Of a DNA stretch of 9,663 bases, positions 1-6,741 are shown piece after piece. The translations under genes and the position numbers were made by a program. The DNA comes from CAYNYI01 sp964401455 (lineage in GTDB: Bacteria > Fibrobacterota > OXYB2-FULL-49-7 > CAYNYI01): the NCBI GenBank assembly GCA_964401455.1, contig CAYNYI010000104.1, positions 1-9,663 on the forward strand. The letters are read 5' to 3'. The notes beneath the pieces were generated by a model. It had not been told where the DNA came from and searched no databases. It worked only from the letters and a program-made list of their open reading frames with translations. Positions within the stretch are counted from its first letter, which is position 1, and each line of letters opens with the position of its first letter.

Positions 1-1
1 A

Positions 2-2086
2 AAGAGACACGTGACCGGATTCAAAAAAGGTTTCGCCGATGTCAAAGACGGGCTTAAAGACATTATTTCTGTTGATAATGTGGTCGCTTCATTGTCGGAA
101 ACGATGATGTCCTTGTGTGAATGGCTTTCGGCTTATTATATGGCCGCACCCGGAGAGGTCTTCAGGCATGCTGTCCCGTCTTTTGCCAGAGACGGAGAAA
201 CAAAAAAGAAAAAGTTTTATCGTCTTTCAAAATTTACCCCTTCTCCTGAAAATTTCAGGGGGAAAAAACAGTCCGAATGCATTAAGCTGCTTGCCGGAAA
301 GTCCGAAGTCTCGGCTTCGGAACTGAAAGACGATCATGGTATAGGTACCTCTACTCTTAAAACTCTTGAGGAGGGAGGGTATATTGACTCTGTTTTAAAA
401 GACGATATACGGCTTCCGTTTTTTTATGCGGGCAATACTCTGGAAAAGGCCATGGAACTTTCAGAAGAGCAAAGAGGCGTTTTCGATCATGTAATGCCTT
501 TTCTTGAAGACGGGAAAAAGGGGACTTTTCTTCTTAAGGGGGTAACCGGTTCCGGTAAGACGGCGGTTTATGTAAAGCTCATCCGGGAGGCCCTTGATAA
601 AGGTAAAAGCGCGCTGATGCTGGTCCCGGAAATAACTCTCTCTGCTCAGACGATAGATTTCATGCTCAGATTCATTGACGGAGACGATATCGCGGTTATT
701 CATTCCGGAATGACTAAGGGCGAGCGTTTTGATATATGGAATGAGATAAAAAGCGGCAGGAGACGTTTTGTTATAGGTGTCAGGTCCGCGGTATTCGCTC
801 CGCTTGATTCTCCGGGCGTAATTATTGTCGATGAAGAACATTCTTCGACATACAAGCAGTCTGACGGTGGCTTCAGGTATAATGCGAGAGATGTCTGCGT
901 TTATAAGGGGGCGGTTTCTGGATGTCCCGTTATTCTGGGTTCGGCGACGCCTTCCTTCGAGAGTTCCCGTAATGCGGAGACAGGGAAATACTTTCTCCTC
1001 GAACTGAAAAAAAGGTACAGCGGAGTAAGGATGCCCGCTGTTGAAATTTCGGACCTCAAAAAGGATACCGGCAGAGCGCCCGGGGATTCTTTTGGAGATC
1101 TTTTGGAAAGAAGAATAGAGGAGAGACTGGTGTTGCGGGAGCAGACAATACTTTTATTAAACCGCCGGGGCTATTCGGGTTTTCTTGTATGCCGTTCATG
1201 TGGAAATATAGACAGTTGTCCCAGCTGCGACATAACACTCACCTATCACAGAGACGGCGAGCGAATGCTTTGCCATATATGTGGCTACTCAGCGCCGCGC
1301 CCCGTCCGCTGCGGTAAATGCGGATCGGTTGAGGTGCGCGAGGGCACTCCCGCCATTCAGCGGGTAGAAGAGGAAATCCGGAAGAAATTCAAGGGAGCAA
1401 GAACGGTAAGGCTTGATACGGACACAGCTTCAAAAAAAGGTAATTATTCGCGTATTTTAAAAAGTTTCAGGAACAGGGAATATGATATTCTTCTGGGAAC
1501 CCAGATGGTCAGTAAGGGGCTTGATTTTCCCGGGGTAACCCTAGTCGGGGTGATCAGCGCCGATACCGCAATGTCTTTCCCTGATTTTCGGGCTCCGGAA
1601 CGAACCTTCCAGATGCTCAGTCAGGTTTCCGGCAGGGCGGGCCGTCACGGGACGCGGGGAGAGGTGATCATTCAGACTTATTCTCCTGAAGCCGATCCGG
1701 TGGTTTTTGCCGCTTCTCATGATTACAACGGATTTTATGCGAGAGAGATGGAATTAAGAAAAGAACTTTGCTATCCGCCGTTTTCCAGAATGTTCTGTAT
1801 AAGGTTTATTTCCTCCTCAGAAAACTCGGCAATGGCCTGCGCTGTTTTTTTTGCGGATAAATTGAGGCGGGTTTCGGAAAACGCTTCCTCCCGTACTGTC
1901 ATTCTGGGGCCGGTATTTTCAGTTGTAAAAAAAAGGAAGAACCGTTTCTCGGTTGTGCTTTCCGCAAAAACCTCGGCACAGACCGAATTCAGAAATTCGG
2001 CACTGAATGTCTTAAAAGAAACTGCGGAATCCTTTCGCAATGTAGAGATCATATTTGATGTGGACCCCTATGATCACTTATATTAG
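2..2086 (+). CDS. priA: Primosomal protein N' (replication restart helicase PriA), 5'-truncated by the window edge
   Basis: PriA is a 3'-to-5' superfamily 2 DNA helicase that recognises stalled or collapsed forks and reloads the replicative helicase. Numbering from the in-frame GTG at 11, I see the Walker A motif GVTGSGKT (177-184), the DEEH box (274-277), and a zinc-binding insert with eight cysteines in four CxxC pairs (394/397, 403/406, 421/424, 434/437). Further on come the C-terminal helicase motifs: GTQMVSKGLDFPGV, then QVSGRAGR. The GTG at 11 is probably not the true start. The frame stays open to the window edge (K-R-H-V-T-G-F), and this stretch resembles the end of the N-terminal 3'-DNA-end-binding domain ('...GiVv'), so I infer that roughly 40-50 residues lie upstream. 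The 691 visible residues fit a family length of about 730. The stop at 2084-2086 abuts the next gene. Identification is firm; only the start is unseen. Confidence 0.97.
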   Translation, partial: KRHVTGFKKGFADVKDGLKDIISVDNVVASLSETMMSLCEWLSAYYMAAPGEVFRHAVPSFARDGETKKKKFYRLSKFTPSPENFRGKKQSECIKLLAGKSEVSASELKDDHGIGTSTLKTLEEGGYIDSVLKDDIRLPFFYAGNTLEKAMELSEEQRGVFDHVMPFLEDGKKGTFLLKGVTGSGKTAVYVKLIREALDKGKSALMLVPEITLSAQTIDFMLRFIDGDDIAVIHSGMTKGERFDIWNEIKSGRRRFVIGVRSAVFAPLDSPGVIIVDEEHSSTYKQSDGGFRYNARDVCVYKGAVSGCPVILGSATPSFESSRNAETGKYFLLELKKRYSGVRMPAVEISDLKKDTGRAPGDSFGDLLERRIEERLVLREQTILLLNRRGYSGFLVCRSCGNIDSCPSCDITLTYHRDGERMLCHICGYSAPRPVRCGKCGSVEVREGTPAIQRVEEEIRKKFKGARTVRLDTDTASKKGNYSRILKSFRNREYDILLGTQMVSKGLDFPGVTLVGVISADTAMSFPDFRAPERTFQMLSQVSGRAGRHGTRGEVIIQTYSPEADPVVFAASHDYNGFYAREMELRKELCYPPFSRMFCIRFISSSENSAMACAVFFADKLRRVSENASSRTVILGPVFSVVKKRKNRFSVVLSAKTSAQTEFRNSALNVLKETAESFRNVEIIFDVDPYDHLY

Positions 2087-2100
2087 TGTTCAGCAACTAT

Positions 2101-4803
2101 ATGTATTCGAAAAAAACTAAACCAGACGGCCGGTTTATATTATTCTGGCTGATTTTCTTTATCTTTGCTGCCGCAATAACCGGAGATATAATCTCCGAAT
2201 CCATGCTTCTGAGCGGGCACGGTCTCTCGGCTCTTCCTTTTATTTATATAGCTAATTCGCTTTTTCTTTTCGCCGTATCGTTTTTTATGATGTCTGTTAT
2301 AGACAGACTCGGCCGGATAAAGGTTTTCTTTGTTTTTTTCTCATTCCATATTATATCCGTAAGTCTGATTTTTTTGTCGATTGCTTTTTTCGGTTCCGGA
2401 AAAGCAGCTTATTTTCTTTTCATTTATTCTTATGTAATGAAGATCCTTTCATTCATGATATTCTGGACTATAGCCAATGATATATGCGATGCGCGTACGG
2501 CGAAGACGGTTTTCCCTATGGTGGCCGCCGGAGGTTTAGTCGGGGGTGCCTTGTCAGGTTTTCTTGTACCTTATATTTTAAGGTTTTCCGGAGCACTTTT
2601 CATATTCGTTTTGTGGCTCTCTTTTCTTGCTGTGGCTGTCGTTATATTTAATGAGCTGAGAAAGTCATATTCTTTTGAACTCAGTTCTGTGAGGAAGAAG
2701 AGGGAAAAATCCGGCTTCTTCTCATCTTTCAAAAAGGATCTCTCTCCGGTTCTTCGTGAACCTCTCGTAAAAGGAATGGGCGGACTTTATTTTTTGACAT
2801 TCTTCCTGATAATAAATCATGATTACTTATATCTGTCAAAGGTCAAGGAATATATCGGCGGTGACCCGGGCGCTCTCGCGGGCTTTTTCGGACTATTCAA
2901 GGGGGGGGCTTCCACGGCGACATTTCTGGTTCAGCTAACGGTAGCGGGCGCAGTCCTTAAAATGCTCGGCACTGTCAGGTCCATGTTTTTTTTTCCGGCA
3001 AGTCTGCTTGTCTCTTTCTTGTTTCAGTTTCTTGCCTCAGTCGGCCTCTTTCCGGCTGAGGCAATGGGTATTAATGTCTTTTTCATGACCATCGTGGCTG
3101 GTATGGGAGTCAGGCTCATAGTTTTCGACTCGCTCTTTTCACCAAATCTTCAGATATTTTTTTCAGCCCTCCCTAAAGATCTCCGCGGAAGGGGAAAGAC
3201 CGCGCTTGAAGGCATAATCAAGCCGCTGGCGATAACAACAGCGGCTATCTTTATTATCTTTTTTTCCCGGAGAATCGGTGGCGCCGCTTATACCGCCTCC
3301 CTTATAATTATTTCCGGGCTTATAATTATCGACCTTTTCTTTTTGAAGGACCTCTACCGCAAGAGCATCTCTAAAAGTCTCGGAAACAGAAATCCCGGCA
3401 CAATGGCGTCAATACTGGAACTTAAGGACTTTAATTTTAATGAATCCTTTCTCGCAGATATGAAAAAAAAACTTGATACTGATAATAACGATACCAGGCT
3501 GTTCATTATAGCATGTATGGTAAATATAAGATCTGAGGAAGCCCGGGAGATTGTTCTGGAGGAATACCGCAATTCCGGAGAAGACGGAAAAACATCTATT
3601 GTTAATTCTATAGCGGAATCCGGGAATGGTATGTTTTACGAGGATCTTAAGAACATTTTATCATCGGAATCTTCCACTTCTGTTATTGAATCACTCATAA
3701 AGGCTGTTAACCGTTATGACCGTGAAGACTGCAAAGTGGTTATCCGTAACTATTTGTATTATCCGGATAACCGGGTACGGACTGCCGCTGTCGCGTCTAT
3801 GTGGCACAGAATAGAAACTAAACACCGTTATAAAGTTTTTATAATAGTGAACAGGATTCTTGAGACAGGCACCGATGAAGAAATATTGAGTCTGATTAAC
3901 TCTTTGGGTGATATTGGCGACCCTGCTGTTCTTCGTCCCGTTGAAAAAGTTCTGTCCAGAATAAAAGTCCGTGAAAGCAGAGCTTCCGGTATAGTCAAGG
4001 CTTGTATAAGCAGTCTTGGAAAGATCCCTTCCGGAAGATGTATTGATTTACTTCTGGGTTTGCTCCCGAAGATAGAAAAAAGGTTTTATCCTTCCGTCAG
4101 AAAGGCCCTTATTGTTCTCTTTCCAAGAGTTAAGCAGAGTGAGATCGTGATCAGGCTTAATGTGGCAATGGGCTATCCGAGGCTCCTCCTGCTTGAGGCG
4201 ATGTGCCGAAGCGGGCGTGAATGGCCCGAGGAAATAACCAGATCGTTGTACGGCGGTGCCGAAAAAACTCTTCAGGAAATTTACACAGACATTGAATATC
4301 TGTCTTTTCTATCAGGATATAAAGACGGCCGCTCCGGCGACCTACTCTATCAGGCTGTTCTTGAAAACGGATATGAGATAAAGAAAAGCATGATTCTTTA
4401 TATAGTCTCTTTGCTTGATAAAAGCGGCGAGCTTAGAAGTATAATCCCGAAAATAAGACACAGCGACCAGCATATAAGGGCTAATGCCGTTGAGATGCTA
4501 GAGAATATATGTCATGCCAGGTTCAGAAAAACAGTTGTTCCCCTGTTTGATGACGGAAAACCCGAAAGGCTTGTTTCTCTCGGGCGAAGTGTTTGGAAAG
4601 TAAAACAAAAGAATTTATATTCTACTTTATATGATCTCTACAATTCATATGATTCATGGATCAGGGCGTGCGCCTGTTCATTTTATCTCAGTATGCCGGA
4701 CCCGGCGGGAGGGCGGAAGATTGCCAATATATTCTCATCCGGCGGTCACTCCGGAAAAGAAATCGTTCGGCACATTCTGGAGGAGGCCCTGAGTGAAGCT
4801 TGA
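2101..4803 (+). CDS. NTT/MFS-like membrane carrier fused to a C-terminal HEAT-repeat domain
   Basis: This is a 900-residue protein in two halves. Residues about 10-420 are strongly hydrophobic, with roughly 12 potential membrane helices. A segment FWTIANDICDARTAK (from 121) followed by a glycine-rich turn (AAGGLVGGALSG) resembles the loop of bacterial ATP/ADP carrier-like (NTT/Tlc) and related MFS proteins. From about 440 to the end it is soluble and made of repeated amphipathic helix pairs typical of HEAT repeats, e.g. DNRVRTAAVASMW, SDQHIRANAVEMLENI and SYDSWIRACACSFYL. Bacterial NTT-like carriers with HEAT and cNMP domains are known; here the cNMP domain is the separate next gene. The substrate cannot be read from sequence; nucleotides are a guess. 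The start is uncertain: ATG 2101 (14 bases after priA) and GTG 2086 (TAGTG, sharing one base with the priA stop) both lack a Shine-Dalgarno, so re-initiation after priA is likely. I chose ATG. Confidence 0.82.
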   Translation: MYSKKTKPDGRFILFWLIFFIFAAAITGDIISESMLLSGHGLSALPFIYIANSLFLFAVSFFMMSVIDRLGRIKVFFVFFSFHIISVSLIFLSIAFFGSGKAAYFLFIYSYVMKILSFMIFWTIANDICDARTAKTVFPMVAAGGLVGGALSGFLVPYILRFSGALFIFVLWLSFLAVAVVIFNELRKSYSFELSSVRKKREKSGFFSSFKKDLSPVLREPLVKGMGGLYFLTFFLIINHDYLYLSKVKEYIGGDPGALAGFFGLFKGGASTATFLVQLTVAGAVLKMLGTVRSMFFFPASLLVSFLFQFLASVGLFPAEAMGINVFFMTIVAGMGVRLIVFDSLFSPNLQIFFSALPKDLRGRGKTALEGIIKPLAITTAAIFIIFFSRRIGGAAYTASLIIISGLIIIDLFFLKDLYRKSISKSLGNRNPGTMASILELKDFNFNESFLADMKKKLDTDNNDTRLFIIACMVNIRSEEAREIVLEEYRNSGEDGKTSIVNSIAESGNGMFYEDLKNILSSESSTSVIESLIKAVNRYDREDCKVVIRNYLYYPDNRVRTAAVASMWHRIETKHRYKVFIIVNRILETGTDEEILSLINSLGDIGDPAVLRPVEKVLSRIKVRESRASGIVKACISSLGKIPSGRCIDLLLGLLPKIEKRFYPSVRKALIVLFPRVKQSEIVIRLNVAMGYPRLLLLEAMCRSGREWPEEITRSLYGGAEKTLQEIYTDIEYLSFLSGYKDGRSGDLLYQAVLENGYEIKKSMILYIVSLLDKSGELRSIIPKIRHSDQHIRANAVEMLENICHARFRKTVVPLFDDGKPERLVSLGRSVWKVKQKNLYSTLYDLYNSYDSWIRACACSFYLSMPDPAGGRKIANIFSSGGHSGKEIVRHILEEALSEA
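2901..2908 (+). repeat. G8 homopolymer inside the membrane-domain coding sequence
   Basis: Eight consecutive G residues encode the end of Lys, then Gly-Gly and the start of Ala, in the membrane half of the carrier. The frame is intact at this length. Tracts like this are slippage-prone, but one G8 tract is not proof of phase variation. Confidence 0.6.
3463..3471 (+). repeat. A9 homopolymer at the junction of the membrane and HEAT halves
   Basis: Nine consecutive A residues encode three lysines (455-457 of the ATG-2101 protein) in the linker between the last membrane helix and the HEAT repeats. One extra A would read aaa aaa aaa act tga and stop at once, leaving a carrier without its HEAT half. 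One missing A would reach a TAG within about 15 codons. Runs of eight or nine identical bases also occur elsewhere in this window (A8 near 1927, T8 near 1845, T9 near 2986), so chance is a fair explanation. Confidence 0.6.
4779..4786 (+). promoter_or_regulatory. Shine-Dalgarno for the GTG-started cNMP-binding gene
   Basis: GGAGGAGG lies six bases upstream of GTG 4793, inside the last codons of the transporter-HEAT gene. It is the strongest ribosome-binding site in the window. It supports the GTG start over the in-frame ATG at 4823 and the 11-base overlap with the upstream gene. Confidence 0.8.
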
Positions 4804-5263
4804 GAAAGATGTCGTGACAATAATGGAGGATGTTATCTTTCTGAAATCTACGGAAATATTCAGTGAGGTGAAGTCAGAGGATCTTCGAATTTTAGCCGCA
4901 ATAGCACAGGACAGGAATTTCAGCGGCGGAGATAATATTATTTATGAAGGAGAATACGGCGATTCGATGTTTATAGTAAAAAGCGGGACAGTCCGAATCG
5001 TTAAAAACGGAGGGGACGGAAAGCAGATAAAACTCGCTGATCTTAAAAGCCGTGCATGCTTTGGTGAAATGGTTATTTTTGACGACTCTCCCCGCTCCGC
5101 CGGAGTGGTTGCCGCCGATGAGTGTGTTCTTCTCGAAATAAGCCGCGATGATATTTTTGAAATCATACTTGAACATCCTACCATAGCGCTCAATTTCCTT
5201 AAGATATCCGGAATGCGGATTAGAAACCTGAATAACCAGATAATCCGCAAGGACCAACAGTAA
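4793..5263 (+). CDS. Single-domain cyclic-nucleotide-binding protein (CRP/FNR-type sensor fold, no DNA-binding domain)
   Basis: The 156-residue protein is almost entirely one cNMP-binding beta-roll. It opens with the common lead-in 'FLKSTEIFSEVKSEDLRILA', has the G-rich turn GDSMFIVKSGTVRI, and carries the phosphate-binding cassette FGEMVIFDDSPRSA (90-103). E92, R101 and S102 sit where cAMP-contacting Glu, Arg and Ser are found in CRP-type domains, so ligand binding is plausible; the nucleotide (cAMP, cGMP or other) is unknown. The chain ends shortly after the C-terminal helix, leaving no room for a helix-turn-helix, so it is not a transcription factor. There is no signal peptide, so it should be cytoplasmic. 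It starts within the transporter-HEAT gene with a strong ribosome-binding site, implying translational coupling. I infer that it regulates or docks on the HEAT half of that protein. Confidence 0.9.
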   Translation: MKLEKDVVTIMEDVIFLKSTEIFSEVKSEDLRILAAIAQDRNFSGGDNIIYEGEYGDSMFIVKSGTVRIVKNGGDGKQIKLADLKSRACFGEMVIFDDSPRSAGVVAADECVLLEISRDDIFEIILEHPTIALNFLKISGMRIRNLNNQIIRKDQQ

Positions 5264-5268
5264 AGGGA
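5262..5268 (+). promoter_or_regulatory. Shine-Dalgarno fixing the start of the solute-binding lipoprotein at ATG 5275
   Basis: AAAGGGA begins within the stop codon of the cNMP-binding gene. It stands six bases before ATG 5275 but directly abuts the alternative TTG at 5269, so the ATG is preferred. Confidence 0.65.
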
Positions 5269-5274
5269 TTGTTT

Positions 5275-6732
5275 ATGCGTTTACTCATTGTACTCATTTT
5301 TTTATCGCTTGCTCAGGTTCTATTCTTTTCGGGATGCGGCCACGGGGGTAAATATACCGTTATGGTTAAAATGATGCCTGAACAGGAAAAGTTCTTTCGG
5401 GAAAATGTCATTTCGGGCTTTGAAGAGGAATACGGCTGCGATATAAAAGTGGAAGGGTATGAAACTCTCGAAGATGTTGAGGAAAGACTCGGCAGCGACA
5501 CTTCTTTGCTGCTACTAAAGGTTCCGTTTGAGAACACCATCCGTTTTGCTTCGAACGGAGACCTTCTGCCGCTTGATAAACTGCTTGGACAGGAAGAAAT
5601 GGAAAAATTCAAAGATACTTATTTTCTGCTGGATTTAACAAAAACAGACGGCAGTTATTTCTATATTCCAAGAAAATTCGAGACAAGGATGCTTGTTTAC
5701 CGGAAATCAAAAGTCCGAGAGGCTGTCAAGGGCTGGGAACGCTACAGCAGGGATATTAATCTTTCTCTCAAAAAGCATAACGGTTACGGTCTTCCGTCAG
5801 GATTTGTTCTTGAGGAGGACCCCGGGGAATGGGATTATTTTGATATTTATGCGGCGGCGTTTTACTGGTCAAGAGAGAATATTGACGGGGAGAAAAAAGG
5901 CCGGCTGGCCCACAGGGCAAAAAAATACTCCGGCACCTCCCAGCGTATTGTTGACAGATGCTATCAGCTTGGCGCTTCACCGATGGACATCGTAAACATG
6001 AACGGAGACGCGGTTATGGATGCTTTTTTGTGGGAAGCGGTATATACCTCTGATTCTCTATATTCGCCGTCAATGATTCGGGAGAGGTGGAGCGGATCCG
6101 GTATCTGGAAAGGTTTTGCTTCAGGAAGCGTTTTTATGTCCTTCCTCACTCAGATTGACTGTTTCTTTCTGCATGGAACCTACTCTCCGGACATGCCCGG
6201 CTATCTTGGAGAAAACCGGGATGATATGGGTGTTTCCGTTATGCCCGCGGGAGTTTCTATGGCGCTCGATGCTGACGGTAATCCGGTTCGAAGGGGTAAC
6301 AAAGGTATAACGACGGGCGGATGGTGGTGGGGCATTCCCGCGAATACCGCGGCCCCGAAGCTCGGTTATAAGCTTGCCGAATATATTACCAATACCGATA
6401 ATCAAATAGCGGGATGTTCAAATTTCGGAATGGTCCCTGTGAGGCGTGATATCCTTGGTGATATAGGTTTGATGTTTGGACGGGGATGGGTTTCGGATGT
6501 TTTCAATACGGCCTTTTTGCAGCTTAAGGAAAACAGATATAATACCATTCCCCGCATAGAACATTACAGCAGAGTGTCGGATATATATATAGAAGCATGG
6601 TATGACATTTGTGTAAACGGAAACCGGGGGCCGGGAGGAAGGGTTTCGGCTCCTTATATCAAAAACCTTATTAAATCCGTATATCAGCCGAAACTCGGTT
6701 CCGGTTTTCATACCCTTACAAAAGAGAGGTGA
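5275..6732 (+). CDS. Extracellular solute-binding lipoprotein, ABC transporter family 1 type
   Basis: A 485-residue exported lipoprotein. The N-terminus (MRLLIVLIFLSLAQVLFF) is a lipoprotein signal peptide ending in FFSGC, with Cys21 as the predicted acylated residue. Phe at -3 departs from the classical lipobox but is tolerated in looser versions such as those of spirochaetes. The body looks like family 1 (MalE/UgpB-like) periplasmic binding proteins. Examples are an early segment with FRENVISGFEEEYG, the middle GSVFMSFLTQ, then GGWWWGIPANT (W350-W352 included) and the late NTDNQIAGCSNFGMVPVRRD, which matches the usual 'g..pvr.d' end of the family. The ligand is likely a sugar or other polyol, but sequence alone does not show it. 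No permease or ATPase gene lies within the window. The next gene is a membrane sensor nine bases downstream, so a role as ligand receptor for that sensor is possible. Transport with a permease encoded elsewhere is the alternative. Confidence 0.85.
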   Translation: MRLLIVLIFLSLAQVLFFSGCGHGGKYTVMVKMMPEQEKFFRENVISGFEEEYGCDIKVEGYETLEDVEERLGSDTSLLLLKVPFENTIRFASNGDLLPLDKLLGQEEMEKFKDTYFLLDLTKTDGSYFYIPRKFETRMLVYRKSKVREAVKGWERYSRDINLSLKKHNGYGLPSGFVLEEDPGEWDYFDIYAAAFYWSRENIDGEKKGRLAHRAKKYSGTSQRIVDRCYQLGASPMDIVNMNGDAVMDAFLWEAVYTSDSLYSPSMIRERWSGSGIWKGFASGSVFMSFLTQIDCFFLHGTYSPDMPGYLGENRDDMGVSVMPAGVSMALDADGNPVRRGNKGITTGGWWWGIPANTAAPKLGYKLAEYITNTDNQIAGCSNFGMVPVRRDILGDIGLMFGRGWVSDVFNTAFLQLKENRYNTIPRIEHYSRVSDIYIEAWYDICVNGNRGPGGRVSAPYIKNLIKSVYQPKLGSGFHTLTKER

Positions 6733-6741
6733 AAACTCAGT

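Noticed and set aside
11..13. GTG at 11 as the true priA start
   Set aside because: The frame is open upstream to the window edge, and the residues on both sides match the inside of the PriA N-terminal domain, so the gene starts outside the window.
4793..5263. Reading the cNMP-binding protein as a CRP/FNR transcription factor
   Set aside because: The chain ends just after the sensor domain's C-terminal helix and has no helix-turn-helix.
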